A program made the position numbers and the translations under genes. Shown here piece by piece: positions 40,664 through 51,322 of a DNA stretch of 64,000 nucleotides (its first letter is position 1; the number at the start of each line of letters is the position of its first letter). This DNA is from Spongospora subterranea f. sp. subterranea (Eukaryota; Endomyxa: Phytomyxea; Phytomyxea; Plasmodiophorida): NCBI GenBank assembly GCA_049724395.1, contig JAUGWO010000111.1, positions 1-64,000 of the forward strand, in the 5' to 3' direction. The notes under the pieces are model-generated. The model searched no databases and had not been told where the DNA came from. It was given only the letters and a program-made list of their open reading frames with translations.

Positions 40664-41560
40664 TTGGTTCTGGTCTGTCCCGGTTGGTGGCAGGTTAGGA
40701 CCAAGTCAGTGTGAGACTTGAGTTCGAAAACCCCGTGGGCAGGGATTTTGGGGAATACCCTAAGGTTGGCCAGCTAATACGGAAGTAGAGCGCAGGTTGT
40801 TGAGCATGCGAGGAACGAACCTCTTGAAAATAGACAGCTGATTTGTAATGATGCGACTTGGGTTCACGGCATTGTGGTGTTCCGTACAGGGAATTTCCCC
40901 CGTGTCCAACCAATGGGTAGGTATGGTATGGTATACAAAGGTTCGCGGGTTCTTATGGGTCGGGTAATCCTGTGTACTACCAGGATTTTCCCTACTTCCG
41001 CCTGGTCGCTACAAGCAGCTTGGGTATCCACTGAAGGAACCTATTAAACCAGCTGGATTAAGCAACATAACCTGTCCTAACGACCACACCGAATGGGACC
41101 TGCCCCACCTGATTACATTGCCTATCCAGAGTTTCCGAGTTTACTGCAAGCAGCTCTCCCTCCCACATTCACCCGAGTCATGTGGTCAGACCCATTTATT
41201 TTAACGAGGTTATTCTCCTCGGCACTTCATGATTACCCGGATTAGTGCGTTAAGGGGATAAAGCTTTTAAGAGAGGTGTTTGCATGACCTCTTCGGCATC
41301 ACTGACCAAGAAATCTCGTCATCTAAGAATCGAAGTCCGGACCTCAGCCTTGCTAGCCACGGAGCACACCCATCAGGCTAACTCCGCAGTTAACTCAACC
41401 AATGGGTAGGGGGTTTTAGTGAGTCGGGTCATGGGATCAACCTCACACTATCACAATGTCGGTCAGACTGCAGAACATTCAGCGAAGGTAATATTGTCTA
41501 GCGAATGAGCTTTGACACCAAGTTCGTCTTGGCCCTCTTGTAGATATGGGTACTACAGTA
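40664..41560 (+). mobile_element. SINE with LINE-derived tail, interrupted by another SINE
   Basis: Bases 40664-40830 repeat the head of SINE copy A in the opposite orientation (GGTTGGTGGCAGG, then GAGTTCGAAAACCCC). From about 40838 the sequence changes to the LINE 3' UTR seen at 1025-1250 (shared blocks include TTTAGTGAGTCGGGTCA and GAAGGT). A second SINE (40921-41395) splits it. A head of one SINE joined to a LINE 3' end is the usual design of a SINE mobilised by that LINE. Confidence 0.65.
40907..41409 (-). mobile_element. SINE copy with tRNA-like head, 14-base target duplication
   Basis: Element 40921-41395 is flanked by CAACCAATGGGTAG at 40907-40920 and 41396-41409. On the reverse strand the 5' head has an A-box-like TTAGCCTGATGGG and, about 40 bases on, a B-box-like GGACTTCGATTCTT. 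The body and the ATACC tail match SINE copy A. It is about 475 bases long. It sits in the LINE-tailed SINE. Confidence 0.8.
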
Positions 41561-41968
41561 CGGGACACCTTAACTCGACAATGTTTGTATGGGGCTCGCG
41601 GAGTTTTGTAATGGCCAAAGACAGATCAATGCAGAATGAAAAGCAGCTCTATTTTCGGGTAAATCTCGTCGAGAAGCAAATAGAAATAGAGTTAGATTTG
41701 TTATTGAACTAGTATTGACTGAGTTATCTAAGGTCGAATACTAAGTGGTAGAAGACCTTTTTGAAACTTGGCAGGGGAAAAACAATACTCCCTCTGTCCC
41801 ATAATGTCTGGCCGGTACACTTTACTCCGTGGGATTAAGGTGAATTTTAGCGCATGGAGGTAGTTTTATAGCTTGATGGAAAGATCTCTGCGAGATCTAC
41901 CCAGCAAGCTATCGAGTGACAAAGGTTCCCCAACAGTTGCGAAAATGTGAAGCGTTAAAAATGCGGTT

Positions 41969-43096
41969 TTGCATGACCATGACGGAATGACCCGCCCAGC
42001 CCTCAAAATAATGGTAATCGGTTCCCAAATTGATGGGGGAGATGAGCAATCAAACCACCATGTCGTTTCAAGCAACGAGCAGCGCCAGGCAATTTACCAA
42101 TTGCTTCTGACGAAGTTACGAGATGGCAAGCCAGTGAAGGGTGCGTTTACAGAGGTTGCTGGTCATTTCTCTGTCGGGTGGAAGACGGTCAGCCGAATCT
42201 GGAGTCGGGCGCAGCAACAGATATCAGAGGGTGCCTTGGTTCCTTGTGTCGACGCCAATTTTGGGGCCTGCGGCCGCAAGAAGACAATCGAGGATATCTC
42301 ATCTGTCCTGGTTGAAGTACCGCTTAATCGTCGCTCCACTATTCGTTCCATGGCAAAGGCAACTGGCATTCCGCGCTCTACCTTAGGTCGACGCGTCAAA
42401 GAAGGAACCATTCGAAGGCATTCGAATTCCATAAAGCCATTATTGACGGATTCAAACAAGATCGAGAGGCTGAAATTCTGTTTGTCGATGTTGCAGGAGG
42501 GCACCAATAGTTTCCAAAACATGTTCGACATTGTCCACGTGGACGAAAAATGGTTCTTCATGACGAAAGCGACCAGAATCTATTACCTGGCAGATGGCGA
42601 GCCTGAACCACTGCGTTCGTGCAAATCGAAGCGATTTATTGAAAAGGTCATGTTTTTGGCGGCCGTCGCTCGACCCAGATTCGACCAACACCGAAAAACA
42701 CAGTTTGACGGCAAGCTTGGTATATGGCCGTTCGTCATCAAGGAACCGGCAAAACGAGGTAGCAAGAACCGTGTTGTTGGAACACTTGTGACAAAACCCA
42801 TTACTGTCACGAAAGAATCCTATCGCTGCATGTTGTTGGAAAATGTTCTTCCAGCGATTCGGTCTCGATGGCCACGCTCTATGGCCAATAGTTGTTCCAT
42901 TTTCATACAGCAGGATAATGCCAAGCCGCATTTATCATCTTTAGACAAGGCCTTCGTTGAGGCTGCGGGATCTGATGGCTTCGATATCATCCTTCGGTGT
43001 CAGCCACCTAATAGCCCCGACATGAACGTCCTTGACTTGGGGTTTTTCAATGCAATTCAATCGATTCAGCACCAATGTGCCCCACGGAATGTCGAC
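41969..43096 (+). CDS. Mariner transposase, N-terminal and catalytic part
   Basis: Cuts and rejoins transposon ends at TA sites. Residues about 30-75 form the helix-turn-helix DNA-binding region (RQAIYQLLLTKLRDGKPVKG, then WKTVSRIWSRAQ). The catalytic triad is visible: IVHVDEKWFFMTK (first Asp), FIQQDNAKPHLSS (second Asp) and NSPDMNVLDLGFF (third Asp, 39 residues after the second), the DD39D type known from plants and oomycetes. The frame is uninterrupted to 43096, where the copia element begins. The coding sequence resumes at 47881. The start used is the first ATG of the frame; a later Met (41988) is possible. Confidence 0.93.
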
Positions 43097-46000
43097 TAAA
43101 GGAAATCGATGTCTCCGATGTGAAGGTAATAGTAGAATGAGGTTTATTACTGCGTGGTTATAGCATGTATAGGTGGGAGAATATAGGGGGGAGTGCACTA
43201 ATAATCCAAATACAAAGTCCGCACAGTCACTCTTATGTTATGCATTTGCCGTGGTTGCGCCGACTGGGGGTACGCACCTTTCTTGGAGAATGTCCGTACT
43301 GGAGGCTGGCAAGTTGTATTCAACACGCCCCCTCAACTTGCTGGCTGTGATACCCATGGCTGTGCGACACCATTTGAACTTGGGAGCGTTCACTGGCTTC
43401 GTTAATCCATCCGCGATCATGGATTCTGATGGGCAATACTCTACCTCAATAGTCCCTTGCTCAATCTGATCTCGGCAAAAGTGAAAGCGCAGATCAATGT
43501 GTTTGGTTCTTTTGTCGGTGCGCCTGTTCTTGCTGATGGCGATGCATCCTTGGTTGTCTTCAAAGACTCGGGTGGCTAATTTCTGGCTGAAACCGAGTTC
43601 AGTCAGCATTTGACGAATCCATATTACCTCGCGCATTGTTTCGGATAGTGCAATGTACTCGGCTTCTGTTGACGAACATGCGACGATCTTCTGCAATGCA
43701 CTTCGCCAGGCAATGGCTGATCCAGACATCATCAGAGTATAGCCGCTCGTGGATCTTCTGGAATCTTTGTCTCCGGCCCAGTCACTGTCCGAGAAGGCGA
43801 TTAAGTGCGGAGGTTGCTTGGCTTGAAAGAATAGTCCGCAGTTAGAGCTCCCCTTGAGATATTTTAGGACACGTTTCGCAGAAGTCCAGTGTTGTTGCCC
43901 TGGGTTGTCCAAAAATCGGCATAACGAGGAGACTGCATGTGAGATATCGGGTCTTGTGCACGTGGCAATCCAATTCAGAGCTCCAACTAGTTCACGGTAG
44001 GGTGTTCCTTGCATATCTTGCATTTGTTCGGCACTCGTTGCACACATGTCCTTGTTCAAGTAGAATCCTGGTTGTTCTGGAGTGTCAACTGGCTTACAGT
44101 CCATCATCTGGAATTTTGACAATTGTTCCAAAATATACGTCTCCTGGTCAAGTAGGATACCGTCGTTGCTGCTTGAAACCCTCATTCCTAGTAGCCGTTT
44201 CGGTTCACCTAGGTCCGTAATTGGAAAGCGATTTGATAGTTGTGCAACGATTCCTTCCGCAAGAACAGGACAATTGTGAGCCAACAGCAGATCGTCAGTT
44301 GACAGTGACATGATAATCATATCTTCTTTTGACCGCATAATGTAGACGCAAGCATCAGAACTGAGTCGTTTGAAACCGAGGTCTTTGGTGATGAATAGAT
44401 TGATGGTATTGTTCCAGACAAGTCCAGCCTGCTTCAGACCGTAGAGACTTTTCTTCAGGCGGCACACCAGGCTTGGATCATGAGAAATATAGCCTTTGGG
44501 TTGAACCATGTATATTTCTTCGTGAAGTTCTGCTTGCAAGAATGCTTCCGACGACGTCTAGCTGTCTCAATTTCAGTTTCAATGATGCAGCAAGTGCAAA
44601 TACCAATCGGACAGAGGCGAGATGCGCCACTGGAGAGAATGTCTCGTCGAAGTCGATTCCTGGTCGCTGTGAGTAGCCTTTAACAACTAGTCTAGCCTTG
44701 AATTTGTTTACGAGTCCCTTCTCGTCTGATTTGACCTTGAATACCCATTTGTTTTGAATAGCGTTGCGTCCGCTAGGAAGTCTGACAAGTTCCCAGGTTT
44801 TGTTGTGTTGTAAGCTGTCAAATTCCGCTTTTGTGGCTGCTGCCCATTCCTTGCAAAACTCGTTCTCTGAATCCAATGCTTCGCTGATCGACTTCGGGAT
44901 CGTGACCTGAGTGGCTCGCAGAGTGTGATTGTTTCGCTGTTGCACCAGCATGGCTGCAGGTGCCTTCCACCATTCCCCGGAGCACGGCGTGTTCTTGCTC
45001 CTCGAGCATTCTGGATATCAGGTTGAGCTACAGCTGGCTCATCGGATTCGCTTGCATTTGATTGGTGACAAGATGAACTCGAACTTTCGCTGGGTGCTAC
45101 TCAGGGATGAGGATTCGAGGTGTGATGAAAGAATGCGGTCACTGTCCTCTGGGGCGGAATCGTCTGTTGAAGGAATGAGGTCACCGTCGTCAGGAGCGGG
45201 ATCATCGTTGTTTGGTGGGACCTGGGGAGGATTGTCTGAAAAAATGTCGCCAAGGTGTAATTGGATAGTGTTGTCATCAATCTGGTCCAAGGTTTCCCGT
45301 GTGAAAGAGTTCTCGTCGAAGACAGCGTCAGTGAACCGAGTGGCAGTAATTTTGTTGGTAGAGCTGCAATAAAAGAGATAACCTTTCTGTTCCATGGCGT
45401 ACCCGATAAATGTTACCATTGAGCTTCTTGGTTGTAGCTTGCGATGCAGCTGGTTTGGAAGGTGGATGTACGCATCGCAACCGAACGTTCGCAGGTGCAT
45501 TAGGTCTGGTTTCTTATTGTGCCAGGCTTCGAATGGAGACATGTGTTCCGATAGGTGACTGTGGGGCCTGCGATTGAGGAGATAAACGGCTGTACAAACA
45601 GAGGCTGTCCAGAAGTTTTGCTTTAAGTTTGCACCGAATCGTATGCTCTCTGCGCAGTCCATGATTGTGCGATTCAGTCTTTCGATCATCCCATTTTGCT
45701 CTGATTGATACGGAACAATTTTTCTATGCACAATGCCCAGTTCTTGAAACAGCGCCTGACAGTCGTTGGAAGTATATTCGCCGCCATTGTCGCTTTGAAA
45801 GTATTTTACTGAGAAGCCCTTGTCCAAGAAAAGAGTATTGACCATTCTGATGAACGTTTTGATTGCTAGAAAAGCCTCGGATTTCCTTCGAAGTAGATAA
45901 ACGACGGTATACCTTGTGTGCGGATCTAGGAATGTGATGTAGTATCTTGATCTAGAATGGATGCCATCAACTGGAAAAGGTCCGGAAATATCGCTGTGAA

Positions 46001-47454
46001 CGATTTCGAGGGGTGAGCTGGTGGAGTTATTGGAAAAACGCGCTATCTTGCCTCTTGGCATCTTCCCCATCAAACAGCCATTGCAGAGCTCCGAACGTTG
46101 ATTGGGTATGATCTTTTCACCGCCATTGATGCCTTGTAGGATTACGTCGAGATCGGCATTGTTGATGTGGCCGAGGCGGTTGTGCCAAAGTTGATGCAGA
46201 TTAACGCTTGTCGCAATAGATGAGGCAACGAACGGTAGATGAGGTATGTTACGATGATCAGGGAACGGGTACAAGTTGTTGGCATCCTTCTTAACTTTGC
46301 CGACAAGTTTACCGTCGATGTTGAATATTTTGCAGTAGTCTCCCTTGAACAAAAACGATAGTCCGTCCGAAGTTGCTTGTCCAATGGAGAGAAGATTATT
46401 GGAAAGACCGGGTATGTGTAATACCGGTGAAATATCGATGATGGTATTTCCAGTGCCTATTTTGCTGCTGCCGGTTGCAGTTGAGCAAAGACTCTCATTA
46501 TTTGCCATAGTAACTGTCACGGGATCGGAATCGGGCAGAACTTCCTGCAAGGTAGAGGATTCGGGACACATGTGCATTGAGCAGCAACAGTCAAGAAGCC
46601 ATTCGTCACTGTGTTCATGAGCTGATTGTTGGGAGAGTGGAGCTACTTTTGATCGTTGGAGGGGATAGACTGAGGCAGACTGTTTAGTGAATAAATGTTT
46701 CGGACGTAGCTCGGGATGTTGTGCCCAGCAGTGGGCATTGTCATGCGAGTTGGAGTTGTGATAGCTGCAGCGAGAATGCCGTTTGACTGAGGTAGCGCAT
46801 GCTCGAGGCAGGATGGAAACTGCCGACACTTCACGAGACCTGTGCTCGAGTTGGGCTTCAAAATTGATGAGCGACGCGGCAGTAGCGGCAAACTTGACTT
46901 CGCTGAGTGTATCCAACGTGACGGTGAATGCGTCAAAACAAGATGGGAGGCCTGATAGTAGGCGATCAGTCATGTCTTCATCTGTCATATCCTTTCCGAT
47001 AGCGCGGAGCTTTGACTGTAAAACTTGAAGGGTGGCAATGTAAGTGGCCATCGGGGCGTCATTCTTTGTGCAGTTCCAAAACTCGGCGATGAGTCTGGTT
47101 CTGGTGGATCGTGATTTCTTGCGGTAAAGGCTTTCAAGAAGCGCCCACGCCTTGTGTGCCGTTGTTTCCTTCATTATTGCGCCGACAATCACGTCATCAA
47201 TGCAGCTGCATAAAATGGACTTAGCTTTCTTGTCTTTGCGTAGTTGGTCCGGAGTCGCGTTAGCATCAGGGTCTTTCTCAACGCATAATTCCAGATCCTT
47301 TGTCGATAGATACATCACTACCTTTTGTTGCCATAGTAACAGGTCATCGGTGTCTTTGCCGGAGAACTTTTGAATCGTCTGAAAAATTTCTTTCATCGCA
47401 ACTGAAGTTGAAGTAGAGGTGCGGAGAAGAGAAAGTGTGGGAATAACGAGAAAT

Positions 47455-47612
47455 ATACACTAAAGTGTACGTATGAACTGGTAGAAAATATACACTGAGG
47501 TGTATGTATGCAGTGGTGAAAAAGATACACTAAGGTGTATGTACAAGCTGGTAGAAATATACACTGAGGTGTATGTGTGCAGTGGTGAGAAGATACACTG
47601 AAGTGTATACGT
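47455..47612 (-). repeat. Leader tandem repeats of copia family 1
   Basis: About five tandem units of 31-38 bases, each with a near-palindromic ATACACT(A/G)A(A/G)GTGTAT core followed by GTA..CTGGTAGAAA or a variant. They lie between the primer-binding site and gag. Confidence 0.85.
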
Positions 47613-47633
47613 AGGGGCCTGATGAGGTGGCAA

Positions 47634-47647
47634 TTCGACTGTTAATC
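47634..47647 (-). promoter_or_regulatory. Copia family 1 primer-binding site (tRNA-Asn half)
   Basis: The plus strand reads TTCGACTGTTAATC directly next to the LTR. This equals the anticodon arm of eukaryotic tRNA-Asn with loop CTGTTAA (anticodon GTT, wobble G). It fits priming by a 5' tRNA half, as known for Drosophila copia with initiator tRNA-Met. Confidence 0.75.
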
Positions 47648-47880
47648 TAAAGGAAATCGATGTCTCCGATGTGAAGGTAATAGTAGAATGAGGTTTATTA
47701 CTGCGTGGTTATAGCATGTATAGGTGGGAGAATATAGGGGGGAGTGCACTAATAATCCAAATACAAAGTCCGCACAGTCACTCTTATGTTATGCATTTGC
47801 CGTGGTTGCGCCGACTGGGGGTACGCACCTTTCTTGGAGAATGTCCGTACTGGAGGCTGGCATGTTGTATTCAACACGAC

Positions 47881-48115
47881 CTCATCCACGAAGTACAAAA
47901 TGCCTTTCAACAATTAACGGAAGAGAAGCTGAACTTCGTGTTCTTGACCTGGCAACAGTGCATGCGAGAGACGATGCAGAACGGTGGAGGTATAGGATAC
48001 AAGATTCCCCATATGGGGAAAGAGGCCATGCAGCGCGCCGGAACTCTCCCGATCACTCTTGATGTCGACAAAGAACTTATTGAGCTCACTCGATTGAGAG
48101 TATCGCCCACTCAAT
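47881..48115 (+). CDS. Mariner transposase, C-terminal part
   Basis: Continuation of the transposase after the copia insertion: LIHEVQNAFQQLTEEKLNFV followed by KIPHMGKEAMQRAG, matching the C-terminal end of plant-type mariner transposases, with a TAA stop at 48113-48115. It is in the same frame as the upstream part if the 4-base duplication CGAC is counted once, so the insertion is the only visible damage to this gene. Confidence 0.88.
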
Positions 48116-49259
48116 AAAATACCGGCCAGACATTCTGGGACAAAACAGAAAGTGCGTACCGGCCAGACATTATGGGACAGAGGGAGTAATTACTTCAAAA
48201 GTGCGCGCAACCCGGTTCGCAATATTTGTAGCGTCTGTCACGCAAAATAATATTTGCGGCCCATTTTTTGTGAACTGCGTCAGTCGTCCGGGGCAAGTTG
48301 CCGTCGACCCAATCACTTGATTATTCCATCCTTGTGTTGTATTAACACAAATATGCCACAATCATCGAAACAAAAACGACACCTCAAACGATGTCGACAA
48401 CACAGGAACGCGATCGTAGTTTCTCCATTCCCAACGGACGAAGCAGATGATTCGTATCCGCGTCTCGAAGACGATAGTGTTGATATGTCAGACGACGATT
48501 ACTTATTGAATAGTGAGGATGACAACATGATTGAAAAACAGATCTTGAAGTCCACAGCAACGCTCTTACAGTGGAAGGCTGGTGCTGGATCACATCTTCG
48601 AGCAATTTACACCGGAGATAGCAGGACAACACTTTGGCGCAAACAAAAAGAAGTGGAAGAAAAGGAAAAAATATTCAAGACCGCTCGTAAAATTACTGAC
48701 TACTTTGCCCCAACGAGCATGACCGCTCGTAAAATTACTGACTACTTTGCCCCAACGAGCATCACAAATACCGTTCCTGGAGAACCTGCATCTATCACCC
48801 CTGAAAAGGCCCTAAAAATCATATCTCAGTTTGCTGGCATAACGGCAAACAGATGTGTTGAACGACGACTCCTTGGAGTATCTAAATACGATACGCTGCG
48901 ATACTTGAGCATCGAGCAATATTTTATGTTGAGCATGGATGCCGGTAAGAAGATGTCTGCATCCTTAACCGTTGCGAAATCTTTCTTTCGTATTAAAGGA
49001 CTTCAACATCACGCCAGAAATATTCGACACTGGGCAGAGTACTTTTTGAAACATCAAACTTTGCCTGAACGCAAGCAAGGGTGCCACATCAAGTATACTT
49101 CGCTAATTTTGGATGAGGGCATTGCGAGCAGATGCCGGTCTTGGCTCAGGTCTACAAAAAACGATGCAATATCGGGTTTGACGTTTTCTCGATGGATCAA
49201 CACGCAGTTGCACATTGATCTGAATCTTTGCAACCCCATTACCATATCAGAAAAACGTG

Positions 49260-50453
49260 CCTTCTGTCAGGAGGCGCAACCCGATGAGGCACCCCTTCTC
49301 ACCCGTTCTCTATTCTATCTAATACATACGGTGCCGTGGAAACCGAACTGAGCACTAACCTCAGTTTGGTTAACGCCGTTTTTGAATCAAATTCTGTGTT
49401 GTTGTTCCTCGCCCTAGTTTCCTTAGTCTCCGCTCCAGTTCCCGCTCCTCGCCCTAGTCCCCGTCTTTCGCCCCTAGTTTCCGCCCTTGTCTCCAGTTTC
49501 GCACGTCCGTGTTCTTCATTCCCCGTTAGAAATAACAAGTAAAAGGATTAAACAAAAAAACTAAAGTAGTTAAGACTTGTTTACTAATTAGATTTTCTGA
49601 AATTAGAACTTGGTTCATAACAGTTTAAGTCCCCGTTGTTCGCCCCTAGTTTCCGCCCTTGTCTCCAGTTTCCGTCCGTGTTCTTCCTCCCCCGACTTGG
49701 TTCATAACAGTTTAACCAAACTGAGACCCTGTCGCTTACGAACTAGACCTGCCCGACGATTTACGAATTCACCCAGTGTTCCATGCGTCACTCCTGGAGC
49801 CGTACGTCGTTTCTACATTGCCCGACCGCGCTCGCGTCAACCCTCCGCCCATCATGATCGATGACGATCAACAGCCACTGTATGAGGTCGAACGCATCGT
49901 GGATTCACGAATTTATAGAAGACAATTTCAGTACCTGATCCATTGGAAAGGGTATGAGGAATGTGATCGAACGTGGGAGCCGGCGAAAGACTTGCTAGCT
50001 TTTGCCACCCCAGCCCTACAGGTAGTCGTACAAGATTACAATTTGCAATCTCCTACCAGACCGGGACCTATATCTGAAGGGGATGTAATGTCAGGAGGCG
50101 CAACCCGATGAGGCACCCCTTCTCACCCGTTCTCTATTGTATCTAATACACACGGTGCCGTGGAAACCGAACTGAGCACTAACCTCAGTTTGGTTAACGC
50201 CGTTTTTGAATCAAATTCTGTGTTGTTGTTCCTCGCACTAGTTTCCTTAGTCTCCGCTCCAGTTCCCGCTCCTCGCCCTAGTCCCCGTCTTTCGCCCCTA
50301 GTTTCCGCCCTTGTCTCCAGTTTCCGTCCGTGTTCTTCATTCCCCGACTTGGTTCATAACAGTTTAAGTCCCCGTCTTTCGCCCCTAGTCTCCGCCCTGG
50401 TCTCCAGTTTCCGTCCGTGTTCTTCCTCCCCCGACTTGGTTCATAACACCTTC
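49260..50453 (+). mobile_element. Ty3/gypsy chromovirus, shortened, in the DDE transposon
   Basis: LTR-like ends at 49265-49709 and 50089-50448, both starting TGTCAGGAGGCGCAACCCGA and ending TTCATAACA; 5-base target duplication CCTTC at 49260-49264 and 50449-50453. Between the LTRs lies only the end of pol: integrase C-terminus (VFHASLLEPYVVSTLP) and a chromodomain (YLIHWKGYEECDRTWEPAKD). It is broken, having lost most of its interior, so it can only have moved before that loss. LTR divergence is moderate. Confidence 0.92.
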
Positions 50454-50852
50454 GCTGGCTCAAATTTCTGGGTTATCAATATCGAGAATTGAAAAAAGGA
50501 TTGTATCATGATGGGCACGAACGAAACGACGTAGTTCAGTACAGGGAAGCTTTCCTCGATCGAATGGCAATTTATGCTCGTCGAATGCCAAAGTATATCG
50601 GGCGCGAGGATATGTTGACGGTAATTGAACCGCAACTTGAAAATGACGAGCGCAGAATTGTTCTTGTGACGCACGACGAATCTTGTTTTAGCGCTCATGA
50701 GGGAAAACGCACGATTTGGTTTGATCAGGATAACCGACCAATTCGACCCAAGGGTGAAGGGAAGAGCATTATGGTGTCGGAGTTCATCTGTGAATGTCAT
50801 GGACCGATGAAACTGACAGGCAATGATCAAGCAGAAAATCCCCTAGTTCCTA

Positions 50853-51322
50853 CTGAAACTGTGGTTATCATCAAGCCAGGTAAGAACGCGGACGGCTTCT
50901 GGACAAACCAAGACCTGGTCAAACAGATCCAAGAACGAGCAATTCCGATTTTCCGAATTTTGCATCCAAAAAGCAAAATGCTGCTAATGTTCGATAACTC
51001 CCAAACCACCGAGCATTGCCGCCTGACGTTCTCAATGCTAAAGTTCTGAACCTGAATGATGACGGAAAGAACGTAAAACTGCAGCGTCTGAAACTGTGGT
51101 TATCATCAAGCCAGGTAAGAACGCGGACGGCTTCTGGACAAACCAAGACCTGGTCAAACAGATCCAAGAACGAGCAATTCCGATTTTCCGAATTTTGCAT
51201 CCAAAAAGCAAAATGCTGCTAATGTTCGATAACTCCCAAACCACCGAGCATTGCCGCCTGACGTTCTCAATGCTAAAGTTCTGAACCTGAATGATGACGG
51301 AAAGAACGTAAAACTGCAGCGT
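50853..51322 (+). repeat. 235-base direct tandem duplication in the transposase
   Basis: Bases 50853-51087 and 51088-51322 are copies with no difference that I can see, starting CTGAAACTGTGGTTATCATC. The period is not a multiple of three, so the second copy shifts the reading frame. The near-identity dates the event as recent. Confidence 0.95.

Larger units (their letters stand above)
43097..47876 (-). mobile_element. Ty1/copia element, family 1 (copy A), nearly whole
   Basis: LTRs of 229 bases at 43097-43325 and 47648-47876 differ at about one site; target duplication CGAC at 43093-43096 and 47877-47880. In reverse-strand order: primer-binding site (47634-47647), leader, gag (from 47396; LLLWQQKVVMYLSTKD), protease (WLLDCCCSMHMC, about 46.6 kb), integrase (LWHNRLGHINNADLD, FQSDNGGEYTS, PYQSEQNGMIERLNRTI; 46.2-45.6 kb), reverse transcriptase (FKARLVVKGYSQRPGIDFDE, CRLKKSLYGLKQAGLVW; 44.9-44.1 kb) and RNase H (STEAEYIALSETMREVIW, RTKHIDLRFHF; 43.75-43.45 kb), with the end of pol running into the 3' LTR. 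Very young; about one or two breaks. Confidence 0.97.
41788..48186 (+). mobile_element. Tc1/mariner DD39D transposon, Stowaway-type ends
   Basis: Terminal inverted repeats of 31 bases, starting CTCCCTCTGTCCCATAATGT, lie at 41788-41818 and 48156-48186, flanked by TA on both sides (41786-41787, 48187-48188), the mariner target duplication. An extra copy of part of the end (ACCGGCCAGACATTCTGGGA) precedes the right terminus at 48121. The element carries one transposase gene, split by a copia insertion at 43097-47876. Without that insertion it would be about 1.6 kb. Confidence 0.95.

Noticed and set aside
41330-41395. Possible tRNA gene on the reverse strand
   Set aside because: A- and B-box-like sequences are present, but no acceptor stem pairs, and the segment is the head of a SINE with target duplications.
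43165-44676. Several plus-strand ORFs across the copia elements
   Set aside because: They are antisense shadows of pol, repeated in the same form in every copy; the reverse strand carries all conserved motifs.
48254-49351. Start of the DDE transposase at 48254
   Set aside because: The frame is open there, but the upstream residues have no family resemblance; the Met at 48353 in MPQSSKQKRH is the better start.
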